Positions 1 to 8,278 of a stretch of DNA of 64,000 nt are shown here, piece by piece. How positions within the stretch are numbered: position 1 is the first letter of the stretch; each line of letters opens with the position of its first letter. Under the pieces are notes generated by a model, which saw only the letters and a list, made by a program, of their open reading frames with translations, did no database searches and had not been told where the DNA came from. This DNA is from Paenarthrobacter sp. GOM3. GTDB taxonomy: Bacteria > Actinomycetota > Actinomycetes > Actinomycetales > Micrococcaceae. The position numbers and the translations under genes were made by a program. The stretch is taken from contig NZ_CP136562.1 in the NCBI RefSeq assembly GCF_018215265.2, positions 2,852,001 to 2,916,000 on the forward strand, written 5' to 3'.

Positions 1-131
1 TGGCCCTCACGAAGGGACTTCACTTCTGTTCCCATGAGGGCAATGCCTGCCTCATAGGTGTCCAGGACATGGTAGTTATGCCGGGCCTTCCGATTGGTGG
101 CCACTACCTTACGGCCACTTTCCTTGGGCAC
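1..131 (-). CDS. smpB: SsrA-binding protein SmpB (5' part only)
   Basis: The reverse strand encodes the N-terminus of SmpB, beginning with a GTG at 131. An AAGGAG ribosome binding site lies seven bases before it. The visible residues include [20 protein letters not shown] followed by [20 protein letters not shown], the hallmark start of the SmpB beta-barrel. SmpB binds tmRNA and delivers it to stalled ribosomes in trans-translation. The gene runs off the left edge, so only about 43 codons are seen. It follows the M23 peptidase, ftsX and ftsE on the same strand, an order common in actinobacteria. The tmRNA gene itself is not in the window. Confidence 0.93.
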   Translation of the reverse strand, partial: MPKESGRKVVATNRKARHNYHVLDTYEAGIALMGTEVKSLREG

Positions 132-196
132 GGTAGAACTCCTTGATAGATGTGGATTTCAACTAGTGTACGCCAGCCCCGGCGGGCTCCAGCACC

Positions 197-1612
197 TTAG
201 AGAAGGTTCATGGGATCCACTGCCGAACCATTCAGCCAGGTTTCGAAGTGGGCGTGGCAACCAGTGGAGTTACCGGTGCTTCCCGAGTAGGCAATGAGTT
301 GCCCCGCTGAGACTTGCTGACCGTTGGCAACCACAATGCTGCTGTTGTGATAGTAAATGGTGGTCAGCGAGTTGCCCTGGACAACGCCGTGGGAAATCTT
401 CACGCGCCAGCCGCCTCCGTCTGCTGAGTTCCAGCCGGAGTTGAAGACCTCGCCTGCCGCGGCCGCATAGACAGGGGTGCCGCACGCCGCACCGAAGTCG
501 ATACCGGTGTGCATGTAACCACCCGTGCCGTAGAAGTCGATGGTGCCCGGCGGCGTGGCCCGCCAACCGAAACCTGACGTGATGGGTACAGCGCTGGCGA
601 AGGGGTGCCGCAAACCGAAGGCTGAGGGCGATCCCACTGCCGGCGGAACATATGGCTGCTCCGGGGGCGCCGGCTTGCCTTGTGCTGCCGCAGCCGCGGC
701 CGCAGCGGCAGCAGCTTCCGCAGCAATCCGCCGCTGCTCCGCTTCCCACGCTTCCCGCAACTTGCGGTCCCGCTCCACGATTTCAGCCGCAACGCTGTCC
801 TGCTCGGACTTCACCCGCGCAAGGTTGGCTTCAATCCCGGGCTTGGCCGCTTGCAGTTGACCATTCAGGCGGGTGGTGTCTTCGATCAGCTTGTCGACTT
901 CGGCTTTCTTGCTCGCAGCCTCATCCCGCGCCGACTTTTCCCGCTCCAGCGCGGCATCTGCCTTTGCCTTCAGGTCCTGGATTTCCTCTTCGACTGCAAC
1001 CAGCCGTGCCTGTGAGTTCACGTTGGTGGCGTTCTGTTGGGTCAGTTTGGTCATCGCAGCGTTTTGGCTGCGCATGGCCTGGTCAGCCAAATCCATGGAC
1101 TCGGTCAGGCTTCCGGATTCACTGGACCCGAACAAAAGGGCAATGTTGGTCGGCACGCCGCCTGATTTGTACGCCTGTGACGCAATCTGCCCGATCAGCT
1201 TTTTGGTGTCAGTGATTTTCTGCTTATCACTTTCCAGCTGCTCGGTAATCTTCGCCTTGTTCTGCTGGGCAAGCTCAACCCTGGCAGCCAATGCTTCGAC
1301 TTCCTTGACTGCGCTTGCAACCCGGCCCTGTGCTTCCAGCAGCGCCTGCTGGGCACCCGGGAGGCGGCCTTGGTAGATCACCAAGTCACCGGCAGCCTTC
1401 GCGATATTCGCATCAACGAACTCAAGGGAGGCCTGGACCCGGGCTGATTCCGCTTCGAGGGCAGCCTGCTGATCATCCAGGTTGTCGGCCTGCGCTGTCG
1501 GGGCACCCGACAGGAGGCTGACAGCCAGGCCCACGGCAAGGACAGCACCCAGAATCCGAGCTTGGCCGGACGCAAGTCGCCGACGCAGGGAGGTCGGGTC
1601 CAACGTGGTCAT
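197..1612 (-). CDS. M23 family metallopeptidase with N-terminal coiled coil (EnvC/RipC-like)
   Basis: A 471-residue secreted protein. Residues 1-42 form a Sec signal peptide ending TAQA. Residues 45-310 are rich in heptad-like Ala, Glu, Lys and Gln, a long coiled coil that ends in an alanine run. The C-terminal 135 residues are a LytM/M23 endopeptidase with zinc ligands H368 and D372 (HTGID) and the HxH pair H453/H455 (CHAHFE). The layout matches EnvC, PcsB and mycobacterial RipC, whose coiled coil is contacted by FtsX so that FtsEX activity drives peptidoglycan cleavage at the septum. It sits directly downstream of ftsE-ftsX, so it is the likely FtsEX-controlled hydrolase. The functional pairing is inferred from context. 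Confidence 0.88.
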   Translation of the reverse strand: MTTLDPTSLRRRLASGQARILGAVLAVGLAVSLLSGAPTAQADNLDDQQAALEAESARVQASLEFVDANIAKAAGDLVIYQGRLPGAQQALLEAQGRVASAVKEVEALAARVELAQQNKAKITEQLESDKQKITDTKKLIGQIASQAYKSGGVPTNIALLFGSSESGSLTESMDLADQAMRSQNAAMTKLTQQNATNVNSQARLVAVEEEIQDLKAKADAALEREKSARDEAASKKAEVDKLIEDTTRLNGQLQAAKPGIEANLARVKSEQDSVAAEIVERDRKLREAWEAEQRRIAAEAAAAAAAAAAAQGKPAPPEQPYVPPAVGSPSAFGLRHPFASAVPITSGFGWRATPPGTIDFYGTGGYMHTGIDFGAACGTPVYAAAAGEVFNSGWNSADGGGWRVKISHGVVQGNSLTTIYYHNSSIVVANGQQVSAGQLIAYSGSTGNSTGCHAHFETWLNGSAVDPMNLL

Positions 1613-1667
1613 CAGGAGTCCTTTTCGCTTATCAGCACGGTTGTTCGGTGAAATGGCATGGTCACGG

Positions 1668-2582
1668 CTAAACCTTAAGGTATCGCCGCAAGGTCAATAG
1701 TGACGATATACCGGCCAGTCCAGCGCCCAGCGCAATGAGGACCGGCGCGATCACCAGGACCTGCGCTGAAGATATGAACGGCGTATTAAGGAATTGCCTG
1801 GACAGGTCGCCGTTGAGCCAGAAGTGAGCCATCAGCCACAAGGTGACCGATGCCAACAGGGCTCCAACCACTGCGGCTATGACACCTTCGAGGATGAACG
1901 GCAGTTGGATCACCATCTTGGAGGCGCCGACGAGCCGCATGATGCCGGTTTCGCGGCGCCGGCTGAACGCTGAAAGGCGGATGGTGGTGGTAATCAGCAA
2001 CACCGCGCAGAAAATCATCACCGCAGCCACCCCAATCGCAGCAACGGAGGCCCCGTTCATCCACGAGAAGATGCGTTCCAGGACCTGTCTTTGGTCACTG
2101 ACTGTCTCAACACCCGGCTGGGAGGAGAACGTCTCGCTGATGATCTGGTACTTCTCAGGGTTCTTCATGTTGATGCGGAACGATGCCGGCAGCTGGTCTT
2201 CGGATACCGAGTCCACGATTGGCGAGTTGGAGAACTGTTCCTTGAAGTGAGTGTAGGCCTCGGCCTGTGATTCGAACTGGAAGTCGTTGATGTACTGCTT
2301 TACGGCCGGCGACTCCAGCATGGCCTTCAGGTTGTCCTGCTGTTCCTGCGTGGCCGGACCGGAAGCGCAGCCAACCGCCGTCGAACCGTCGTTGCAGAGG
2401 AAGACAGCCACCTGGACTTTGTCGTACCAGTAGCCCTTCATCTGGTTGATCTGCATCTGAAGCATTCCTGCAGCACCGACAAACGTCAGCGAAACAAAAG
2501 TCACCAATACTACGGAAATCACCATCGACAGGTTCCGGCGCAAGCCACTGCCGATTTCCCCGAGGATAAACAGGAGCCTCAC
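1668..2582 (-). CDS. ftsX: Cell division permease-like protein FtsX
   Basis: A 304-residue membrane protein with one N-terminal transmembrane helix (about residues 20-42) and a large extracellular loop. Three C-terminal helices follow, at roughly 178-200, 225-255 and 270-295, the classic FtsX topology. The motif [14 protein letters not shown] before the second helix is typical of the family. FtsX pairs with the ATPase FtsE and transmits its state to an extracellular hydrolase. The start overlaps the ftsE stop by four bases (ATGA), so the two are translationally coupled. The M23 peptidase gene follows about 55 bases downstream. Confidence 0.95.
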   Translation of the reverse strand: MRLLFILGEIGSGLRRNLSMVISVVLVTFVSLTFVGAAGMLQMQINQMKGYWYDKVQVAVFLCNDGSTAVGCASGPATQEQQDNLKAMLESPAVKQYINDFQFESQAEAYTHFKEQFSNSPIVDSVSEDQLPASFRINMKNPEKYQIISETFSSQPGVETVSDQRQVLERIFSWMNGASVAAIGVAAVMIFCAVLLITTTIRLSAFSRRRETGIMRLVGASKMVIQLPFILEGVIAAVVGALLASVTLWLMAHFWLNGDLSRQFLNTPFISSAQVLVIAPVLIALGAGLAGISSLLTLRRYLKV

Positions 2583-3343
2583 AGCTGTGCCCCCTGAGCC
2601 CGGTCGAGTTCCTCGCCGCTGGCATCGCGCAAACGGCGCGACTCCCCCACCACAGGAATCATCGATGTGTACAGGGCCTTGGCTTCGTCGCGGATGACCT
2701 TACCGTTCTTAAGTTCCACCACGCGTCGGCGCATCTCATTGACGATGTCGTCGTCGTGGGTGGCCATGACTACCGTGGTGCCATTCTGGTTGATTTTGTC
2801 CAGGACGCCCATGATTCCCATCGAGGTGATGGGGTCCAGGTTTCCGGTCGGCTCGTCTGCCAGCAGGATGCCGGGACGATTCACGACGGCGCGGGCGATC
2901 GCCACGCGCTGCTGCTCACCGCCGGAGAGTTCGTGCGGCATCCGGCGTTCCTTGCCTTCCAATCCCACCGTTTTCAGGACTTCGGGTACTGTCTCGCGGA
3001 TGATCGAGCGGCTCTTGCCGATGACCTGCATCGCGAAGGCCACGTTGGCGAAGACATTCTTCTGGGGCAATAGCCGGAAATCCTGGAAGACCACGCCGAT
3101 TCCGCGCCTCAGCTTAGGTACTCGCCAGCTCGAGATGTTGGCAACATTCTGGCCAGCAACGTACACGGAACCGGAAGAGGCTTTGTCTTCCTTCAGTATC
3201 AGCCGAAGGAAAGTGGACTTGCCTGAGCCTGAGGCGCCGACGAGAAAAGTGAATTCGCCGCGGTTGATCTCAAGGCTGACAGCGTCGAGTGCCGGTCGGG
3301 CATTCTGCTCGTAGACCTTGGTGACATTCTCAAATCTGATCAT
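2579..3343 (-). CDS. ftsE: Cell division ATP-binding protein FtsE
   Basis: A 254-residue ABC ATPase. The Walker [10 protein letters not shown] lies at residues 36-44, the signature LSGGEQQR at 139-146 and Walker B ILLADEP at 159-165, followed by a switch histidine in ATHDDDIV. FtsE forms the cytoplasmic engine of FtsEX and does not transport a substrate. It has about 25 residues of C-terminal extension beyond the usual 229-residue length seen in mycobacteria. It is the first gene of the ftsE-ftsX unit. A candidate -10 element lies about 95 bases upstream. Confidence 0.96.
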   Translation of the reverse strand: MIRFENVTKVYEQNARPALDAVSLEINRGEFTFLVGASGSGKSTFLRLILKEDKASSGSVYVAGQNVANISSWRVPKLRRGIGVVFQDFRLLPQKNVFANVAFAMQVIGKSRSIIRETVPEVLKTVGLEGKERRMPHELSGGEQQRVAIARAVVNRPGILLADEPTGNLDPITSMGIMGVLDKINQNGTTVVMATHDDDIVNEMRRRVVELKNGKVIRDEAKALYTSMIPVVGESRRLRDASGEELDRAQGAQL

Positions 3344-3438
3344 GGCCCTTTAGAACCCCGCCGGACATGACATAGTCGCCCAGTCCAACAGCCGGAGCGC
3401 GGGCTTTCGATGGGGGAAGTGAGAGCACCGGCCACTCG

Positions 3439-3444
3439 ACTATA
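3439..3444 (-). promoter_or_regulatory. Candidate -10 element for ftsE-ftsX
   Basis: On the minus strand the hexamer TATAGT lies about 95 bases before the ftsE start, in the 246-base gap after prfB. It matches the TANNNT pattern of actinobacterial housekeeping promoters, but no good -35 hexamer is visible at the usual distance. This is a weak, sequence-only call. Confidence 0.3.
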
Positions 3445-3534
3445 CGCACGGGTAAGGAGCTAAACCGGACCTTTGAAGGGCGTGTCGCCGAATCCGGGCC
3501 GACTCCCCGCAACCTTTGTCGGGCAGCAGGATCG

Positions 3535-3592
3535 GCTGGTTACTGCGTTGGTGAGCTGGTTGCTGCGTTTTAGATGGTTGCCGCGCTGCTTA
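3535..3592. repeat. Degenerate ~20-bp tandem repeat at the 3' end of prfB
   Basis: Three near-copies of a unit of the form GCTGGTTRCTGCGTTKKWGA follow one another at 3535-3554, 3555-3574 and 3575-3592. A fourth, more diverged copy (GCTGGCAGCGGCGTTGC) runs into the last codons of prfB. The copies share TGGTTnCnGCG. Confidence 0.55.
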
Positions 3593-4708
3593 GCTGGCAG
3601 CGGCGTTGCGGTTGCCCGTGCGCCACCGAATGCCGGCGTCGATGAAGTCGTCGATGTCGCCGTCCAGCACTGCCGACGTGTTGCCCACTTCATGTTCCGT
3701 CCGCAGATCCTTGACCATCTGGTAAGGATTCAGCACATAGGAGCGCATCTGGTCGCCCCAGGACGCTTTGACGTCACCGGCCAATGCCTTCTTCTCGGCG
3801 TCCTGTTGTTCCTTCTTAACCAACAAGAGCCGGGACTGCAGCACCCGCATGGCCGCTGCGCGGTTTTGGAGCTGTGATTTTTCGTTCTGCATGGAGACGA
3901 CAATTCCCGTGGGAAGGTGGGTCAACCTTACAGCGGAGTCGGTGGTGTTGACCGACTGGCCGCCGGGCCCCGAAGAGCGGAAGACATCCACCCGGATTTC
4001 GTTGTCCGGAATCTCGATGGAGTCCGTCTGTTCAATCAGGGGGATGACCTCTACGGCGGCAAAGGACGTCTGCCGCCGGCCCTGGTTATCGAAGGGACTG
4101 ATGCGGACCAGGCGGTGGGTGCCCGCCTCCACGCTCAGTGTGCCAAACGCATACGGCGCTTTCACTTCGAAGGTGGCGGACTTCAGGCCTGCCTCTTCGG
4201 CGTAGGAGGTGTCCATGACCGTGGTTGGGTAACCATGGCGCTCAGCCCAGCGCAGGTACATCCTCATCAGCATCTCAGCGAAATCGGCGGCATCAACGCC
4301 ACCGGCCCCCGCCCTGATGGTGACAACGGCCTCCCGCTCGTCGTATTCACCCGAGAGCAGGGTAACGACTTCGAGTTCCTCCAACGCCTTACGGATGGAG
4401 GCCAGCTCCTTCGCGGCTTCGGCCATGGAGGCTTCGTCGCCCTCGTCCTGGCCCAACTCCACAAGCACTTCGAGGTCCTCTATACGGGATGCAAGCTTCG
4501 ACAGACGCTCAACTTCCGACTGCCGATGGGACAACCGGGACGTGATCACCTGGGCTGCTGCGGGGTCATCCCAAAGGTCCGGTGCACCGGCTTGCTCGCT
4601 CAGTTCAGCGATCTCAGCTTTGAGTGCATCAACATCCGTGACGTTCTCGATGGAGCTGTAAGTTGCGCGAAGGGCGCGGATTTCTGCGGGAAAATCAATG
4701 TCAGCCAT
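3590..4708 (-). CDS. prfB: Peptide chain release factor 2 (RF2)
   Basis: A 372-residue class I release factor. The stop-codon recognition tripeptide is SPF (residues 204-206), which identifies RF2 (UGA/UAA). The peptidyl-tRNA hydrolysis motif GGQ is at 249-251 within [17 protein letters not shown]. The reading frame is continuous from the ATG, with no in-frame UGA near codon 25, so the programmed +1 frameshift that autoregulates many prfB genes is absent. The last residues (NRNAAAS) are encoded by the edge of a small tandem repeat. Confidence 0.97.
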   Translation of the reverse strand: MADIDFPAEIRALRATYSSIENVTDVDALKAEIAELSEQAGAPDLWDDPAAAQVITSRLSHRQSEVERLSKLASRIEDLEVLVELGQDEGDEASMAEAAKELASIRKALEELEVVTLLSGEYDEREAVVTIRAGAGGVDAADFAEMLMRMYLRWAERHGYPTTVMDTSYAEEAGLKSATFEVKAPYAFGTLSVEAGTHRLVRISPFDNQGRRQTSFAAVEVIPLIEQTDSIEIPDNEIRVDVFRSSGPGGQSVNTTDSAVRLTHLPTGIVVSMQNEKSQLQNRAAAMRVLQSRLLLVKKEQQDAEKKALAGDVKASWGDQMRSYVLNPYQMVKDLRTEHEVGNTSAVLDGDIDDFIDAGIRWRTGNRNAAAS

Positions 4709-4771
4709 GGTTATCCCAGCGTACGCTATTCACCGGACTCCCCCGCCGGGGCCACTCCTTGGGCCGGACCA

Positions 4772-5227
4772 TTACTGCGTTAACCTCGACCTGGCAGTGG
4801 ACTTGGCCTCCACCGCAATACCGTCGGGAAGCAGGAAGCTGATCACCGGCGGATGGGCGATGGAGGTCAGCACCACAACTGCGGTATCCCCCGGCCCTCG
4901 GCCTGTTTCAGCCTCCACAGTCAAATGGTCATGGCTCTCGAAAGCATGGCTTTTGGCCAGGTAGGAGCCTGCCGCCGCAAGCACCCTGTTGTCCGCCAAG
5001 GCGGTCGACGGCGAACTTCCTCCGCCGATCTCCCCCGCCACATATGAATCGGCGGCCGCGAGCGCTGCTCCGTCTGCCAGTGACAGCAGCTTCTTGTGTT
5101 CCAGATACACCGCTGACGCGGCCATCACCGCTGTTGCCAAGAGGAGAGACAACGCCACGAAGCCGACGATAAGAACCGTCATCTGGCCGTCCTCGGACGT
5201 GTTCCTGCCCTTTCTGCAAGCCCTCAC
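4772..5227 (-). CDS. TadG-like pilus assembly / helicase-secretion neighbourhood protein
   Basis: The preferred start is the GTG at 5227, which overlaps the stop of the preceding gene in the pattern GTGA and gives 151 residues. A further upstream start would run far into that gene. The protein opens with EDGQMTVLIVGFVALSLLL, a type IV-pilin-like N-terminal helix found in TadG/TadE-type proteins of actinobacterial tad loci. A small extracytoplasmic domain rich in Ala, Gly and Ser follows, with an AADGAALAAAD-like stretch (LADGAALAAADSYV) typical of TadG. It is the last gene of the tad operon and probably a minor pilin or pilus-tethering component. Its exact role is inferred. Confidence 0.75.
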   Translation of the reverse strand: MRACRKGRNTSEDGQMTVLIVGFVALSLLLATAVMAASAVYLEHKKLLSLADGAALAAADSYVAGEIGGGSSPSTALADNRVLAAAGSYLAKSHAFESHDHLTVEAETGRGPGDTAVVVLTSIAHPPVISFLLPDGIAVEAKSTARSRLTQ

Positions 5228-5760
5228 CGGTATCGCCCCACAACCTGGGTCGCCGTTGCACTCACCCTGCCCGCGGTCAGATGCCCGGAGTCCGCAAACG
5301 GCATCATGGCCAGGGGAACATCCAAGCGCACGACAACGGAAACCGTGGCGCCCGCCGACGAGCAATCCGATCGGTCGCATGAGATCTCAAGGCTGGCCCG
5401 GTCCGGAGCGTAGCCATAGTCCTTCAGTGCGATGAAGACACTTTGTTCCGCCGCCGTTTGCGCCCCCGCCGGATCGGACTGGGCAACGAAGACCTTCGCG
5501 GCTTGGTCTGCCGCCCCAACCACAGCGAAGGAACCGCCCTGCAGTTGGCCGACTGTGACCACGAAATAGACCACCGGGACCATCAAAAGCAGGGCCAGGA
5601 ACGTGAATTCGACCATCGCACTTCCTTCCTGCGCCCCGCGGGGAATCGCATTCGGTGCCCGATCGGCCTCGGTTCTTGTTCTCAGGCATAGGGCGTCAGC
5701 GAGCCTTTCCCGCATGGCCTTCCACAGTGCGCCCAAGACGTTAGCCCGGGAGTACCGCAT
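5224..5760 (-). CDS. TadE-like minor pilin
   Basis: A 178-residue protein with a basic cytoplasmic N-terminus of about 45 residues. The TadE signature EGSAMVEFTFLALLLMVPVV follows, where the glutamate after SAMV is the conserved E of pilin-like segments. Two cysteines (SCDRSDC) in the C-terminal part could form a disulfide. GGAGG-like spacing is good: GGAGG lies nine bases before the ATG. It overlaps the upstream TadE-like gene by 20 bases and the downstream gene by four. Likely a minor subunit of the Tad/Flp apparatus. Confidence 0.78.
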   Translation of the reverse strand: MRYSRANVLGALWKAMRERLADALCLRTRTEADRAPNAIPRGAQEGSAMVEFTFLALLLMVPVVYFVVTVGQLQGGSFAVVGAADQAAKVFVAQSDPAGAQTAAEQSVFIALKDYGYAPDRASLEISCDRSDCSSAGATVSVVVRLDVPLAMMPFADSGHLTAGRVSATATQVVGRYR

Positions 5761-6211
5761 GGCCTTTCACCTCCAGCAGTCCGACGGGCCCGATCAATCC
5801 GACCAGCGGAAAAGGTGCCCTGACGGTGACCTCCAAGGTGCGGATGCCGTCAATAGTTGCTTCGGCCGAAGAAACCTCCCTCGGGAAGTCAGCATCAAGG
5901 GCAGACCCAATCAGTTCCGATGCCCGTGCAGTGGCGTCGGCAGGTGTCCTGTCCGCCAGGGATCCGTAGCGCGCGCCTGAGGCCGCAGCATCGATGAGCG
6001 TATTACGAATGTGCAGGACCAAGGTGAACTGGATGATCGACAGGAACAACAAGGTCAGCAATGTCCCGACCAGCACGAAGTCGACCACTGCGGATCCCCG
6101 CTCTTCGGCAGTTGCCAAGGCCAGCGACCGGCTACGGATATCCAAGGTACGGGCCCTTCCCCGCCCTGCCCTATTTGGCAACCTGGTGGATGGCCTGGTT
6201 GAAGAGGTCAT
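5741..6211 (-). CDS. TadE-like minor pilin
   Basis: A 156-residue protein whose hydrophobic segment begins EERGSAVVDFVLVGTLLTLL, the TadE-type helix with D in place of the more common E after AVV. It continues RNTLIDAAASGARYGSLAD, a standard TadE motif. The given start overlaps the upstream pilin-like gene by 41 bases. A TTG at 6145, nine bases after GGAAGG, is an attractive alternative start that would remove the overlap and give 134 residues. It is one of two tandem TadE-like genes, probably paralogous minor pilins or pseudopilins. Confidence 0.75.
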   Translation of the reverse strand: MTSSTRPSTRLPNRAGRGRARTLDIRSRSLALATAEERGSAVVDFVLVGTLLTLLFLSIIQFTLVLHIRNTLIDAAASGARYGSLADRTPADATARASELIGSALDADFPREVSSAEATIDGIRTLEVTVRAPFPLVGLIGPVGLLEVKGHAVLPG

Positions 6212-6410
6212 TCAAAGCCGGTGCCGCGAGCGCCAGCAGCCCCGCGACGAGGACAGCTGACATCAAGGTGATCATCACCCAACCAGGCACGTCTCCACGT
6301 TCGTGGTCTTCGGCCGCCGTCGTTGTGCGCCCTACCGAGGCCGTGAGCCAGGAGCCGCAACCTAGGATCCGGACCAGTACCACTGTGGTGCTTTGCGCTA
6401 TTTTCTTCAT
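6171..6410 (-). CDS. Small pilin-like membrane protein of the tad operon
   Basis: The chosen ATG at 6410 is preceded by GGGG at about five bases. An ATG at 6443 would add 11 residues but has no evident ribosome binding site. The 79-residue product ends with ERGDVPGWVMITLMSAVLVA and further hydrophobic residues, then a short amphipathic tail. It occupies the position of the Flp major pilin between tadC and the tadE genes. It lacks the GxxxxEY processing motif of canonical Flp pilins, having GDVPGW instead. Short proteins with this segment are, from memory, common in actinobacterial tad loci. It may be the pilin or a partner of it. Confidence 0.65.
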   Translation of the reverse strand: MKKIAQSTTVVLVRILGCGSWLTASVGRTTTAAEDHERGDVPGWVMITLMSAVLVAGLLALAAPALNDLFNQAIHQVAK

Positions 6411-6488
6411 GATTTCCCCACTATGTGTCGAGCTGGTGTTCAAGCAGCTTGTTGGTGAACAGGATGATGAGTTGGAGTTGGCCTGGCT

Positions 6489-7430
6489 CTACAGGCTGAT
6501 GTCCAGGGCAGCTATGGCCGGGAAGGCCGCGAAAACGACTGTGAGTGGAAGGACGCCAAAGACGAGCGGGACCATCATGGCGATCTCCTTTCGGCCCGCT
6601 GACTCCATAAGCTCCCTCTTTGCGGCGTCACGGACATCAGCGGCCTGCGCCCTCAGAACGGCAGCCAGCGGAGTCCCGCGTTCCACAGCAACCACCAGGC
6701 CGTCAAAAAACCTGACCAAAGGTGGCAGCTCCGCCCTTGAGGAAAATCCCTGGAGAGCCTCTGGCAGCGGCTTCCCGGAGCGCGCGTCCGCGATGACTAT
6801 GGCGAATTCGGCGGAAAGCTCGCCGCTGGAGCTACGGGTCACCCTATCCATCGCGCCCATGGCGCTCTCACCGGCAGCAACAGCCAAGGCCATGAGCTCG
6901 GCAAGGCTGGGAAATTCGGACAGCATCTTGGCCTCACGACGCTTGATGCGTTGGCCAAGAACATAGTCACGGAGCAAATATCCCGCCATTGAACTTCCGA
7001 TGACCGCGACCACCAGGAGTGCCGGACTGAACTGTCCCGCCGCTGCCCGGACAGCGACCACCAGCACGGCGAGCACGAAGCCGGCACCGGCCCAGAGCAA
7101 CTGCTCCGCCCGGTAATCGAGCGTTGTTTTGGGCGAACCGGCCCGCGCCAGCCGCTTGGCCAAAGCGGCAGAACCGACGTTGAACCGGGAAAGGTAGGTC
7201 ATTGCATCACGAATCACGGGACGGAGTATTCGTTCCAGTGGCCCGAACGGCGTCAGGTTCTGCGTGGGAGGGCGCAGCAGGCGCGATTCGAGGTTCCTGG
7301 ACTTCAGCTGCGGTTCGATACGTTCCGCCAAAGTTATGCCGCGCAGGAAAGGCAGGCGAACAATCGTCAGCCACAGTCCTGCCCCAAGCACGAGTCCGCA
7401 CAGGACCGCGAGCGCCGTCACCGAACTCAT
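6489..7430 (-). CDS. tadC: Type II secretion F family protein TadC
   Basis: A 313-residue polytopic membrane protein. A transmembrane helix lies at the N-terminus, a pair around residues 115-160, and a last helix pair near the C-terminus (MMVPLVFGVLPLTVVFAAF). The cytoplasmic T2SSF domain between them contains the typical LAVAAGESAMGAMDRV and QAADVRDAAKRELMESAGRKEI stretches. Together with TadB it forms the inner-membrane platform on which the TadA ATPase acts. The ATG overlaps the tadB stop (ATGA). Confidence 0.88.
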   Translation of the reverse strand: MSSVTALAVLCGLVLGAGLWLTIVRLPFLRGITLAERIEPQLKSRNLESRLLRPPTQNLTPFGPLERILRPVIRDAMTYLSRFNVGSAALAKRLARAGSPKTTLDYRAEQLLWAGAGFVLAVLVVAVRAAAGQFSPALLVVAVIGSSMAGYLLRDYVLGQRIKRREAKMLSEFPSLAELMALAVAAGESAMGAMDRVTRSSSGELSAEFAIVIADARSGKPLPEALQGFSSRAELPPLVRFFDGLVVAVERGTPLAAVLRAQAADVRDAAKRELMESAGRKEIAMMVPLVFGVLPLTVVFAAFPAIAALDISL

Positions 7431-8278
7431 CGGAGGATCCGTTCGTCCTCAGGCAACGCGCCAATCCGAAGCATGACTGCGTAGCAGAACACGGAGACCA
7501 ACAAGCCCCCCAGCAAAACCATCGCGCCAAGAGTCGAGCTGTAGGCCAGCATCGCCTCCGGCCGGCTGGCCATCACCACCAGGACGATCCATGGAGCGGC
7601 CACGGCCAGGCGGGCGGCGTTGATCGTCCAGGACTGCCGGGCCTCAAGCTCGCTGCGGGTGCGGGCACTGTCCCGCAGGAACTCCGCGAGGGTGCCAAGC
7701 ATGCGGCCAAGGTCGGATCCACCCACCTCCCGGGTCATCCGAAGTGCTTCGACGATGCGGTCGGCCACAGGATCAGCCAGTCGCTCTTTTAGCCTGCTCA
7801 ACGCAGCATCGAATTGCCCACCCGACCTGTAGTCCGCCCCGAAGTCGAGGAACAGCGAGCGCAATTCATCCGGCCCGTTGTGTCCCAGTTGAATCAGCGC
7901 CTCCGGCAATGCCAGGCCTGCCCGGATGGCGGAGCGCAAATGGTCCACGACATCCGGCCAAAGGACGCGGAGTGCCGCGCGGCGCTTCTTCGCCCTCCAG
8001 CGAACCACGGCGAATGGCACCCAGGAACCGAAGATCGCGAAGCACACAGCGATGGGAAGTGACGCTGTCACCACGAAGAAGACAAGGAGGGCCAGAAGCC
8101 CAAATCCTGCGCAGGTCGCAAGAAGCCCTCCAGCCGTCACCTTTTCTATCCCCGCCGATACCAGCAGCAGGTCCAATCGCCGTGGTCTGGCCTTCTTCTT
8201 TTCTGCGGGCTGCTCCCACGTGGACCACCACACAAGAAATACGCCGAGGCCGCAGAGACTCCCCAGAAGCGGGGCCAT
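7427..8278 (-). CDS. tadB: Type II secretion F family protein TadB
   Basis: A 283-residue T2SSF protein with helices near the N-terminus, around residues 60-95 and at the C-terminus. The cytoplasmic domain includes DHLRSAIRAGLALPEALIQL and MTREVGGSDLGRMLGTLAEF, typical of TadB. It partners TadC in the pilus platform. Its ATG overlaps the tadA stop by one base (TGATG), so tadA, tadB and tadC are tightly coupled. Confidence 0.88.
   Translation of the reverse strand: MAPLLGSLCGLGVFLVWWSTWEQPAEKKKARPRRLDLLLVSAGIEKVTAGGLLATCAGFGLLALLVFFVVTASLPIAVCFAIFGSWVPFAVVRWRAKKRRAALRVLWPDVVDHLRSAIRAGLALPEALIQLGHNGPDELRSLFLDFGADYRSGGQFDAALSRLKERLADPVADRIVEALRMTREVGGSDLGRMLGTLAEFLRDSARTRSELEARQSWTINAARLAVAAPWIVLVVMASRPEAMLAYSSTLGAMVLLGGLLVSVFCYAVMLRIGALPEDERILR

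Noticed and set aside
132..196. tmRNA gene beside smpB
   Set aside because: The short gap shows no tRNA-like end, and the usual location would be beyond the left edge of the window.
652..1376. Several overlapping plus-strand frames over the M23 peptidase gene
   Set aside because: They arise from the Ala-rich coiled-coil coding region read on the other strand.
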